Below, one piece after another: positions 46,330-57,126 of a DNA stretch of 64,000 nucleotides (position 1 is its first letter; each line of letters starts with the position of its first letter). The notes beneath the pieces are model-generated. The model was not told where the DNA came from, searched no databases, and was given only the letters and a program-made list of their open reading frames with translations. The DNA comes from Gnetum montanum (lineage: Eukaryota > Streptophyta > Gnetopsida > Gnetales > Gnetaceae): positions 70,457 through 134,456 of the forward strand of contig MNCI01006012.1 of assembly GCA_015680685.1 (NCBI GenBank), written 5' to 3'. Both the position numbers and the translations under genes were made by a program.

Positions 46330-47650
46330 TGGTGCTTATCTTTGTGATTTTAGATATCAATGATGTTAAACTAGCAACCACTAGGTGTAGAGGCCATCAT
46401 ATTGATGAGAAAAATGTACCTTTGAACACATAAGATAAGACACTAATAGTCAGTTAGGCATAACTAGTAAGTATGAGCATCAATGATGCTCAAACTGGCC
46501 TTGCTAGATAAATGATGTAGTTACTCCAATAGTTCATGGCTAGGATAGTAGCATACCATCTTTTCTAATAGTAATTCAAGAGGTTGGGAGTGGCAATGAT
46601 AGTGGGGTAGCAAGGCTAGCCATTGGAGAGGTTGATAGTACTAGTAGTGCAAGTGGTCTATCTATCATAAAATTTGGTAGTGACAATGATAGGGGTAATC
46701 AAAATTTCACCAAATAGCTTATTAGTAGAGAAATGATCAAGTACTTTTACAAGTTGGTTTCTTCTACATTCTCTAGCACTAAGGATCCCAATGTGAAAAT
46801 AGTATAGTTAGAGAAGCTAAGGAAGGCCTTTGATTTGATGAAATGTAACTTAGCATAGTAGACCCAATTGATAGATTATCAACTTATAGATATTCCGAAA
46901 TGTTAATGGAGGTTTTAAAAAAGACAATGAATGAATAGGATAAGAGGTCCCATCGGAAATTTTTTTTATTTCATTTAGTTATAAATATATCTTCAACTAG
47001 TATGTTCAAGCCAAGGAGGATGATTCCTACTAATTATATCAAGGTAATTTGTTTGTAGTGAAGTATGGTGCTTGGTTTGTAGAGCTTAGTAAGTATGTCA
47101 CTAAGAAAATGGATGCTTAGGATAGCATGAAAAAATTTATCAAAGGACTTTACCAGATCCTAAAGCATCATCTCTTAACTCTTTGCCTCACTTATTATGA
47201 TGATGCACATAAAGTAGTCATGAAATTGGAGAGAACCTTGAATGAGGATGAAACATGAGAGGAATTTAGGTAAAGGATAAAAGCTGGGATCACCATCTAT
47301 AGGGAAGTTTGGCTTCTCTAAGTCAACTTAAGGAGGATGAGATAGATACAAATAAGGTAATGGTCAAAACATGAATACTCAATGATATTCTTTTTTTGGC
47401 ATATGATGAATCACCTATGTATTATAGATGTGGATAATTTAGTCTAATTCAAAAGAACTAGTTTAATTATTATGCATGTAGATAGCTAGGACACTAGGCT
47501 AGGAAGTACTTTAGGTAGATAACAAGCGGCAATAGAGGTCAATACCAAGATTAGAGACTTTCAATAACATGTAGGTGTGGATATTCTACTAGAAATGTTG
47601 GTGAAGCAAGGTAGAGAGTCCAAGATCATGTCTATGCTTTGATGAATTAA
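46330..47650 (+). pseudogene. Broken gag of chromovirus G
   Basis: Capsid remnant with KFIKGLYQILKHHLLTLCLTYYDDAHKVVMKLE (read about 47128-47240 in short pieces GLYQILKHHLL and AHKVVMKLERTL), the conserved end of chromovirus capsid. A zinc-knuckle-like remnant CYRCG and YYACR..GH lies near 47420-47500. Many stops. Assignment rests on motif order and on the pol that follows. Confidence 0.6.
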
Positions 47651-50290
47651 TCATTGGACATGCAAGGTAGAGAGTCCAAGATCACATGTATGCTTTGATG
47701 AATTAATAAATCAATACCTAATGGATAGTGGCTTGATCCATCATAATGATTCTCTATGGGATAGTCAAGTTTTTTTTTTTTGTAAAAGAAGAATGCAAGT
47801 CTATGATTATGCATTGATTACAAGAAGCTTAATCAAGTGACAATGAATAATAGAAATTCTCTTCCATGAATTGATGACTTGTTTGATTAAATTTGATAAT
47901 TCCATATGTTCTTTAACATTGATCTTAAGTCTGGCTATTATCAACTATGAGTTATAGAGAAGAATTTATCAAAAATAGCATTCCAAACTCAATATAGTCC
48001 TTATAAATTCTTGGTGCTTCTATTTAGACTGATGAATGCTCTAGTAGTATTTATGCATTTGATGAATACTATGTTCTAATAATCTCTTGACTAGTTTATG
48101 ATAATCTTCATCAATGATATTTTGGTGTATTCATCATAGAAGAAGAGGCATGCAAAGTACTTGTAGACTGTGTTGCAAACCTTGCTATAGTATTAGTTGT
48201 ACAGATAGCCATCCCAGTGTTCCTTCTTGTAGTCTTAGATCTAATTCTTATCTCATGTTATTTTTGTAGCTAATATTGTAGTGGATTTATCCAAGATTGT
48301 CATAGTATAAGATTGGTTAATTCTCTAAATAATAGGATAGATTTTTAGTTTCTTAGAATTGGCTATTATCATATATTTGGAAAAAAATTCTTTTAGATTG
48401 ATTCTCCTTTGACTCAATTGCTAAGAAAATAGTCTAGTTTATCTCAAAGCTTAATTGGTCAAGTAGCTTTTCATGAGTCGAATTATAGATTCATGTTTGA
48501 TGGAAAAGACATTCATATAATGCTTATATGGATGTTTCAAGGGATGGATTTGAATGTGTTTTGATGCAAGATGAGAAGGTTGTAGCATATGCTTATCAAA
48601 AGCTAGGGTTACATGAGACTTGCTACCTAGGCCATGATCTTGAATTAGGTGTAATGGCCTTTGATTTAAAGATTTGATAGCATTATCTTTATGTTGAGTA
48701 GGTGACTATATGGATTAATCATAACAACTTTTAGTATCTTAGGAACCAACCAAAATTGAACCTTTGGTAAAGGATATTGATAGATCTTCTTGTAAATTTT
48801 GAGTTCACTATTTAGTATAGGCCTAGTAGAACTAATTGGATGGAGGATGCATTGATAAAAGTGGCTAGACTTAAAAGCCTGATCATTCAATTAGATTTTC
48901 ATGATAGCATATGAGAGTAGCAATAATAGGATTTGTTATATAAAGAGTTAAAATAGCAAGATACCTTAGATGGACTAGTTACAATGGATAGACAAGATGT
49001 GCTTCAAAGGAATGACTGGATATGTGTTTCAGTTGTGCTATATTTTCATTGATTAGATGAGGTACACATGAGTAGATTTCAACTACATTCAGGCAATGTA
49101 AAGATATATAAGAACATTTGATGCATCTATTAGTGGTTTAATATGAAGAGAAATGTTGGTAATTATCTTTCTCATTGTTCAATGTACTAGTTGGTTTCCC
49201 ATGACATGTCATTATGGAAGTGGGATATTGTTAGGATAGATTTCATTATTGGATTAACTTACACTCAAAGAGGACATGATGCTATTTATGTTATATTGTA
49301 AATTTAGTAATGATGTTCATGCAATGCTACTATAGCTATAGTGAGCACAGGGAGGATAACCTAATTATTCATTATAGAGATTGTGTGGTTACTTGGTGTT
49401 CCATAAAAGATAATCAATGATACAAATGTTCAATTTGTTTCTAGCTTTTGAAGAGCATTTTAGAAGGATATGGACACCTAGCTAAACATTAATTTAGCAT
49501 ATCATTCATAGACTTATGGATAGGTAGAGTGAGTAAATAATTTAGTGAAAACTATATTATGTGCTTATGCCTTACACTATAGAGATAGTTGGGATCAAAT
49601 GTTGCCTATTTTAAAGTTTCCATATATTAATAGTTATTAAAGGAGTTTATATGTAGCTCCATATAAGGTGTTGTATGGTAGGCCATGCAAAAATCTATTG
49701 TGTTGGAATACCATGAGGATAGACCTCACGTGAGCATAGATTTGATGCTATAGACTACCGAACAAATTCAAATGATATGTGATTAGTTGAAAGTGGCATA
49801 GGATGGGCAAGAAGTCTATGTTGATTGGTGTAGGAGATCATTGTAGGACATTGTTGGTGATCATGTATTTCTTTAGGTTTCATCCTTGAAGAGCTTAATG
49901 TGATTTGACCAAAAGAAAAAATTATCATTTAGATACATTGGACTATTTTTTATTCTAAAGAGATTAGTAGGATGGCTTACAAATTAGCATTTCCTCCACA
50001 GTTGATAAGGATCTATGAGGTATTCCATGCATCTATGTTTTGAATATATGTATTAGATGAATAACATGTAATAGGCTTCTCATGTGTATAGTTATATCCC
50101 AATTTTACATGTTTTAAGAAAGAAATTTAGGTCATTAACAAGATGGTTCGATAGCTTTGTAGTAGGACAATATCTATGGTAAAGATGCTATGGCATAGAC
50201 ATGGTACCTAGGAGACCACATGGAAGCTAAAAATAGACATGTAAATTGGGTATTGAGAGATCTTTTGGGAGGAATATTATTGAGTAGGGA
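47650..50290 (+). pseudogene. Broken pol of chromovirus G (protease to integrase and chromodomain remnant)
   Basis: RT: KIAFQTQYSPYKFLVLLF and LMNALVVFMHLMN (about 47970-48075), catalytic strand FMIIFINDILVYS (about 48095-48135) with the first aspartate of F-I-D-D changed to asparagine. RNase H: AYASRQ-type region near 48590. Integrase zinc region MSRFQLHSGNVKIYKNI (about 49069-49120), core GHDAIYVIL and INDTNVQF, then VAPYKVLYGRPCKN (about 49650-49695). The C-terminus MAYKLAFPPQL and ETTWKLKIDM (about 49973-50235) fits the end of integrase and a chromodomain. The F-I-D-D-I-L-V-Y-S type RT and the Met primer site indicate the Tekay/Del group. Confidence 0.78.
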
Positions 50291-50296
50291 AGAGTG

Positions 50297-50780
50297 TAAC
50301 TACTTACTATAAGACCTCACAGTATGATATTATGTTTAATTATACATGAATAAACTTGGTTTGGGGTCATGAGGATGTATAGCTAGTCATGATATTATGA
50401 TGATGTATTTTCTATGATCTAATGATATTATGCTTATGATTATAATTTATCATGAATATGAACATAAATCTTGCTAGATGTGTAGTATGACCTCCATATT
50501 CATTCTATGATTATACATTATAGCTTTGGTATTAGTGTTATTTAGCATATTATGTTTTGTGATTATAAGTCAATGTTGTTTGGTTGATCATGTTCTAATG
50601 CCATGATGATTATCATGTAGTGCATGTTAGAGTCATGACTAGTTGACATCTGTTATGGTGAATGTATGAATTTATGTTATAGATGACATATAGTATCTAT
50701 AGGATCAATTGATATTTTGTTTGGATGTTCTGTGAGTCAGTTATAAAGAGTGGATCCCTTAACATTAGTTGGGATAGGGA
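50297..50780 (+). repeat. 3' LTR of G, truncated
   Basis: TGTAACTACTTACTATAAGACC, then aligned with 3555-4090 (e.g. GATGTATAGCTAGT, AAGAGTGGATCCCT). Breaks off after GGGATAGGGAAA at about 50780; a piece similar to 4110-4190 reappears at about 56270-56350. Confidence 0.75.
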
Positions 50781-50876
50781 AATTAAGTAAAAAGCTTTAT
50801 AAAATGTAAATCATAAATAAAAGTAATTTTATTTTGTTTCTATTATTCAACAAAAAAAATTATTCACAATTCCTTC
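50781..50876. other. Short AT-rich stretch before element F
   Basis: Ninety-six AT-rich bases with no feature. Either part of the G LTR that has changed, or a separate insertion border. Confidence 0.3.
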
Positions 50877-51449
50877 TGTCACATCCCTATTTTGAAATGA
50901 TGCTGCTACTTAACAAAGATAGTGCCTCTTCATAACATGTGTTATTGTTATCATAACAAGACTCAAATAGGTAGTTGTAATTAAGACCCAAAATGGCATG
51001 TTGTAATAATGGGTGTGTCTCTTGAGGTAACCTTTGGGGATTTTACCTAAGGCATTTATACTTGGGCTTAAAGGTCATGCCAAGCATGAAGTGGCGGAGC
51101 TTAGAATGACAAGTCATAAGAGATGGGTGAAGCAAGACAGGAAGTGGACCAGTTATCCCTTTTGGCCAAGTTATAGGCCTATCCTTGGTGGTAGTGCTGG
51201 ATTTCCTCTAAGGGATAGATGACAAAGGAAAAAAAACCCAAGGAACACTCTCATAGCATGATCCAAATACACTATCATATCAATAAAGAATTCTTTTCTT
51301 TCTCTTTCTACATTTTTTCTATTATTCCCTTTACGCATAATGTCGAATGTTACATATATTTTGCATTTGATATATTGTATTCATATGCATAATGGCTAAT
51401 ATATCGTATATTTTACATTTTCCATGAAATCTAAGGATAGGATTTCACA
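50877..51449 (+). repeat. 5' LTR of element F
   Basis: TGTCACATCCCTATTTTGAA to GGATTTCACA, aligned over its length with 55463-56037 (shared GTGCCTCTTCATAACA, CTCTTGAGGTAACCTTTG). Confidence 0.88.
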
Positions 51450-52270
51450 ATAGGTATCGGAGAAAAGCATGACCCAAGGACCATTCAGAACCATGGACTA
51501 ACTACAACTTGATGATGAACCATGGAGCCATAACTAAGAAGAATCATGGATCACCAACAAACAAATTTTTCTCATGGATATCATTGATTAACAAAGATCT
51601 AATTAAGCCCCATCAAGATTCATCAATTGTAAGAGATGTTTGTAAGACAGGAATACACTAATCCATGTAACTCTTACCCATCTTTATGTTAGAAATATTA
51701 ATTGATTAAGGTCATTGTTAAGTTTCTCATAAAAAGTTAGTAACCATGACCTAAATTGATCTTGCTTTATTGAAACTCATTATCCTAAGTAACTTAGAGT
51801 CATTTATAAGTTATCAAGTTATCCATACGTTAACTTAATATTGTTGTTTGGTAGAATAAGTTAGTGGACCTTTCAAAATCTTAAAAATTCAACATTATTT
51901 TTGAACCTTAAGATGATATTCAACGCATAGCACTCGTTGAGGTGATTCCAATGATACAAATTTTGTCTTTATAGGAGTTACGATTTGAGAGATATCATTG
52001 TTTAAAGTTTCTCATTATATGCATTAAAATAATATTAAATTATTATTTTAAAAAATGTCAAAATCTTAGTATCAGGAATCAACCTAAAATTACTATTTAT
52101 CAACATTGAACCTCCACACTATCATCAATCAAACCGCCACCTCAACCATCAGAGCAAGGTGGAATAAAATAATAAAAAAAGGTTTAAAAAATAACAACAA
52201 CAACAACATAGAGAGGGAGGTCATGGGTTCAAACCTATCCATAAATATTATAATAATAATAAATAATTTT
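51450..52270 (+). other. Leader and 5' interior of element F
   Basis: Begins with the primer site. No protein domain. A (CAA)n run at about 52188-52207 is followed by GGTCATGGGTTCAAACC (52220-52236), which resembles a tRNA B box, and by an AAT-rich tract. Confidence 0.4.
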
Positions 52271-52975
52271 AAAAAAATTTAAGTGTGCAGGCCCTACAAA
52301 GGCCATGCTAGCCCTACAGGAACTATGTAGCCCTTAGTTGGGGGCCACTACTGCTACCAACCTACCCCCAAAGCTGCTCTTGTTGCCCACCTATAGGGCC
52401 ATTTCCATTGCACTACCATATCCACTGTGATCCATGATCCATGTCATCACCATTGCTGTTGTGCCCCATTATGCAATGTCTTTGCCTAGCCATTGACTAT
52501 GTTCTCACCCTTTGCATGCATCCTTTAGTAGTCATGATCTATAGATTTCCCTCACTTTGCATTACCTCCTATATTGCCACATCATTGAAACCCTCATCAA
52601 CGCACATAGCCTCCACACCAAACCCTTGCCAACCATGCTTCATGCCATCACACATGACATAGCTGCATCACTATGTTGTGCTTCCACTCTACCACTTTAC
52701 ATGCCATGTTGCTACTTCGCATGTCAATGCTTACTGCTCTACCTCCATCACTATAGAAACCCTCACGCATCACTGATACCAAAATCTGCAAGGCCATCAC
52801 TCTCAACTACTATGCCTTTATCCCTAGCCATTGCCAAAATGCTTGCACTACATTTTTATGGCCCACTACTCCAAAAACCCTTGTTCTTTCCACTACCTAT
52901 TGCTCTGCCATTACATGCTAGCTCTACATCACCCTGTGCTACCTTCATTGTTGCCATGTGCCATTGATGGAGAAT
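52271..52975 (+). other. GC-richer interior segment of element F
   Basis: Noticeably richer in C than the surroundings (CCATGC, CCACC, CATCACC words). Three overlapping open frames (up to 136 codons, 52557-52967) rich in His, Leu, Cys and Pro look like by-products of this composition. I do not recognise a gene on either strand. Confidence 0.35.
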
Positions 52976-53925
52976 TTCAAAATTCTATCATTGATAAATT
53001 TTCATCATTGAGCCATCAATTTTAAATTATAAACATGTAAAAATAATTTTCAAAAATAGAATTTAACACATTGGCAGCATGTGAGATAAGAATTCTATAA
53101 TTAAGCATTCTCAATTTCGAGTAGTACTAGGTTGGATGACCTCTTAGGAAGTTTCATTTTTCACATCAAAAATGTTTGGACTCTAGAAATCATAACTTTT
53201 GATTCTAGAAATATTTTTTTATGAACAAGGAGTCATTTCCTATAGATTTCAACCTTCTAGACACAATGGTGAAGTTAGATTCATCCCAAGGAACCCCAAA
53301 AATTAGTTTTCACTCCTTGCTCAACATAGTGCCTCAACATCCTCAAAAATTTAATTTTAGCATAACTTGAGCATACAATGTTCATTTTCAACATATGAAT
53401 AGTCATCTCCAACATTTTTCAGCCTTTGAACTCAATGGCAAGGTTAGCTTTATCATTTGGATACCTAATAATTTGATGATATCATGAAAATATGCCTTAA
53501 AATTCAACAACATAGGAATAACTAATCATGCCTTATTGGCAAATAACCTTTGTAGATAGCCTTAAGATCCCTATGGCATGTCATTAGTTACACTACTAGA
53601 GTCAATGTCTTTAAGGGGGGTAGAAAGGTCATTAAAAATTAGATGATATAATTATATATTACTAAAATTAGATGATGTAGTTATATATTACTAAAATTAG
53701 ATAATGTAGTAATGACGTATCAGTATCAATTCAGTTGATGATTAGCTAGAGAATCAATTGATGTATCAATTGATAATTAGTTAATGAAAAAGAACAATAT
53801 TCAATTATGTATATCAATTGTTTCTTGCAACCAAAACATATGGTAGAAACATATGGAAACTCAAAATCTCATTTCAACAAGGTTTATGATACCAGGAAAG
53901 AAATGATTCAGAGAAAAATCCAAGA
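52976..53925. other. Noncoding interior of element F
   Basis: AT-rich. A 29-bp tandem repeat, a little over two copies, is at 53641-53710 (units start AGATGATAT, AGATGATGT, AGATAATGT). Nothing else recognised. Confidence 0.5.
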
Positions 53926-55010
53926 ATGAGAATGAAAGTTGCAACATACAACATGCTTGCAAGATCTCTAGCAAGTGAGAAAAAACATCTATTATGTCCA
54001 TCATGGGCCTTGGATTAGCATGAATATTGATACCCATGCATCTTAGTAGAATTACAAGATTTGGATACTAATGTTTTATGCCTATAAGAAGTCTTGCCAT
54101 AGAATTTCTATATCAATTCCAACTAAACTTGGAAAATATGGATACATGGGTATTTATAAGCAAAAGTTGTTATGAAAGTTATTCTTTTGAGCCATAAAGA
54201 TTAGCCTATTGTAGAAATCACAACATGAATGGTTGTGTGATCTTTTATAAAGAAGCCAAATTTGAATTAGTATAAGAATTTGAATGGAGTTTAGAAAATA
54301 TGATTTTTGAAATTTTAGAACTTTAAGTAATAGGAAAGAAAGAACAGTTAAAATTTTAGAAAAATCACCTAGCCTTGGTAGTGATTGTAAAAGTCCATCT
54401 ATCATAAAGATTTTTATGTGTGGTTAACACACATTTAGTTGCCAAATCAACATGTTCAAATGTTAGATTGTGTCAAGGAACATACTTGATTAAGCAAATA
54501 GAAGAAAGTTTAAAGAATATGTTATTCCTAAGTTATATTGATCCAATTCCATTTATTCTCTATGGAGACTTCAATGCAAAAATTGAAAGTAGTGTTTATC
54601 AATTTTTAAAATATGGATGTATAAAAGATTCCTTGGAAGATGAACCTAATTTGAAGAAGATGTTTCCATCAATTCAACATGAAATTCCATAGGCTAGTGC
54701 ATATTCTACTTATTTTGAATCTTGAAGAGATAAATCAAATTCCAAAATTCAAGAATAGATGATGTTGATGGATAGTGCTCATCAAGAACCATAGTTTACC
54801 AATTATTTTGCAATGATTAATGAGGATGGATGACCAACATTCTTCATTTGAAATTATATTTGGTATAATGTTTGATTCTTCCAAGTTACCAAGTTACTAG
54901 AGTTAATTTCTAAAGAAGAAGTTGAGAAAAGTCAAGATCAAGCCTTGTCATCTCAGATGAGACCATCCAATCATATACCACTTATGGAAAAATTACAACT
55001 ACTTCCATCA
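53926..55010 (+). pseudogene. CCR4-type poly(A) deadenylase domain, broken processed copy
   Basis: Blocks in order match the exonuclease-endonuclease-phosphatase domain of plant CCR4 proteins: VATYNMLARSLASEKKHLLC then PSWAL (about 53938-54015); LDTNVLCL, stop, EVLP (about 54060-54100; the catalytic E is kept, the Q before it is a stop); KYGYMGIYKQK (54130-54166); VNTHLVAKS and VRLCQGTYLIKQIE (54423-54510); FILYGDFNAKI with the catalytic GDFN (54555-54590); SAYSTYF (54695-54716); FTNYF (54795); LLELISKEEVEKSQ (54898-54935); SNHIPLMEKLQ, where the family has S-D-H (54970-55002). The domain spans about 1.08 kb with no room for large introns, unlike the intron-rich source genes. Stops and shifts between blocks. 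Confidence 0.82.
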
Positions 55011-55462
55011 ATTCATAAGGTTGATCAAGATCCAGAAGTATCTCATCCATGCTTTTATTGATAAATATTCTTATTTTATTCATTTTTTAATTTATATTTT
55101 AATTAGATAAGTAAAATATCTAAGAAATGGAAATTGGGAATAAAAAATTTCCCTTGCTCTCATTTGGATTACCAAATATGACTTACACTTTGTGTAACCT
55201 TGGTTAGATTGGTGATTGGTAGATCTTTGAATTCATCTCTTGTCATTATCTTAGAAAATGAAGTATTGATAATGTAATATTTAATATTCATATAAATTCT
55301 TCTCACATATGTATTTTTTGCAGAATAAGCAAGAAACAACTTTAAGCTCAAAGGAGAAATCAAATTACTGGAGCACAAGATCATAAAAAAAGCATTAGAG
55401 CTAAAAAAAAGATAGTGAACGTAGACTCGTTTGAGGATGAACAAAACCTAAGAGGGATCGAT
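55011..55462 (+). other. 3' interior of element F
   Basis: AT-rich noncoding tail after the CCR4-like copy, ending in the purine tract before the 3' LTR. Confidence 0.5.
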
Positions 55463-56037
55463 TTTCAAATCCCCATTTTCAAATGATGCTACTACCTAAC
55501 AAAGATGGTGCCTCTTCATAACAAGTGTTATTGTTATTGTAACAAGACCCAAAAGGGAAGCTGTAATGAAGAGTTGAAACGACATGTTGTAATAATAGAC
55601 ATGTCTCTTGAGGTAACCTTTGAGGATTTAACCTAAGGCATTTATACTCAGGCTTAGGGTACATGCCAAGCATGGAGTGGTGGAGGCTATAATGGCAAGT
55701 TATGAGAGCCTGGTGAAGCAAGATAGGAAGTGGATTTGTCATTCCTTCTAGCTAGGTTATAAGCCTAACTGTAGTGGCAGTGCTAAATTTCCTCTAAGGG
55801 ATAGATGCCAAAGGAAGAAAACCTAAATGAACCCTCTTAGAGCATGATCCGAATACATTATTTCATATTAATAAAGCATTCTTTTCTTTCTCTTTCTACA
55901 TTTTTTATATTATTTTCTTTATGCATAATGTTGAATGTTACATATAGTTCACATTTGGTATATTGTCTTCATATGCAGAATGTCTAATATATTTTACATT
56001 TGATGTTTTCCATGACATTCAAGTATAGGATGTCACA
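55463..56037 (+). repeat. 3' LTR of element F
   Basis: TTTCAAATCCCCATTTTCAA to GGATGTCACA; partner of 50877-51449. Confidence 0.88.
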
Positions 56038-56359
56038 TATCCTCTCTTCTCTTGTTACATTCTTCAGTTTTTAGTTTCTCTGGATTCTTCTTCCTCTTCA
56101 TTCTTCATCAATTTTTAGTTCTTTGTATGATTTCTAGAATGTTTGTGAGTTGGTGGTAGGTAAGCTATAGTTTAAATGTTTTGGTTAGATCTAGGAATTT
56201 GTTAATATGGTTTTGGTTAATTTGTTTTGGTTTTTTAATTTTTGTAGATCCTTCAAATTTTTGGTTGTTTTCTTTATCTATTTTCAGTTTTTGGTATTTG
56301 ATTCATGTGCATGCTCATGGATTTTCATATTGGATAAATAGAAGTTTAGCAAGGAGCAA
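56038..56359. other. Unassigned stretch and probable G LTR remnant
   Basis: 56038-56265 is T-rich without a feature. 56270-56350 resembles 4110-4190 (TTTGATTCATGTGCATGCTCATGG), so it is probably the continuation of the 3' LTR of G after the insertion of F. The open frame 56181-56408 has no known motif. Confidence 0.4.
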
Positions 56360-57126
56360 TGCTTCAATACCAAAAGTGAAAATAAAAATCTTTAAACTTG
56401 AAATATGAATTAAGATAGGAAAGAAAAATAGTTCTTTATTCTTAAAAAATCATGATAGAATTACAAGGTTGGAAGCAAACTACCCAAGGACAAACAAGAA
56501 CTAAAGAGAATCACACTTACAACTTCTCATGCAACACATAACTCACAATGGCTAAAAGCCTCAAGCATGGAAGCTTAACTAGAGCTTAAATACTCCCTTC
56601 TCAACTCTCTCCCAATACTTTCTCAAAATTAACTTCTCTTTCCTTCTTTAAATGAAAGTCTTTGATATCCTTTCATACTCTCTTCCAAGTAACCCTTTGG
56701 AATTCAATTTGAAGTCCATTGGAATCTGTACAAGACATCTTGGAGAGGCAAGAGACATCTTTCTCAAAATAGCTAGATCTTAGAGGAGACATCTTGGAGT
56801 TGGAGGAGATGTCTTAGGATATGATAAGATGTCTTATGTGAAACTTTTTGCATCAGCTAGAGACATCTCTCTCAAATTGTTAGTATTATCAAGAGACATT
56901 TGGCTTCTACATGAGACATCTTGGCTAGCCTGTAGATGTCTTGATAGAGAGAACTATCAAATACCAAAATTCTTCCTAAAAGTTCCACAAGTAGAATGTA
57001 CTTCCAATTGTCTTCTCTTGTTTCTTGGACATGTAAAATAATACAAAAACACAAACATAACTAATATACAAAGAACATACATAAAAACACATTTTATGAT
57101 GTTACATGGGTGTGGTAACATCCTCA
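56360..57126 (-). repeat. 3' LTR of element H with AGACATCT motifs
   Basis: Proposed as TGCTTCAATACC to CATCCTCA; the right edge is set by the purine tract, the left edge by the end of G-like sequence. Between 56730 and 56945 there are about nine AGACATCT or AGATGTCT words, several as GAGACATC. The partner LTR is not in place, so borders are provisional. Confidence 0.55.

Larger units (their letters stand above)
3530..50780 (+). mobile_element. Element G: Tekay/Del-like chromovirus, split by nested insertions
   Basis: Oldest element of the nest. Its 5' LTR is cut into four pieces (3530-4264, 5702-6033, 41656-42780, 45738-46289) by an inverted-repeat element, element A and a Mutator-like element. 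Removing these joins LTR sequence that ends in an initiator-Met primer site at 46290. Gag-pol follows to about 50290, then a 3' LTR begins at 50297; the block 3555-4090 is clearly similar to 50313-50780. The LTR pair looks strongly diverged. The 3' LTR is cut at about 50780, and a short matching piece reappears near 56270-56350. Confidence 0.75.
50877..56037 (+). mobile_element. Element F: LTR element without gag-pol, carrying a CCR4-like copy
   Basis: Direct LTRs 50877-51449 and 55463-56037, a Met-type primer site after the left one (TAGGTATCGGAG at 51451) and a purine tract AAGAGGGATCGA before the right one give the plus direction. The 4-kb interior shows no gag, protease, RT or integrase motif. 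Its last third is a degraded host-gene copy (see 53926-55010). This is the arrangement of a large non-autonomous element with a transduced gene. The flanking bases (CCTTC and TATCC) do not form a clear duplication. Confidence 0.72.

Noticed and set aside
52557-52967. 136-codon open frame in element F
   Set aside because: Lies in a C-rich segment with long frames in more than one phase, with low-complexity His/Leu/Cys content and no motif; explained by composition.
50872-56042. Target-site duplication of element F
   Set aside because: CCTTC and TATCC do not match even allowing for transitions; the pairing of the LTRs rests on their similarity and on primer site and purine tract only.
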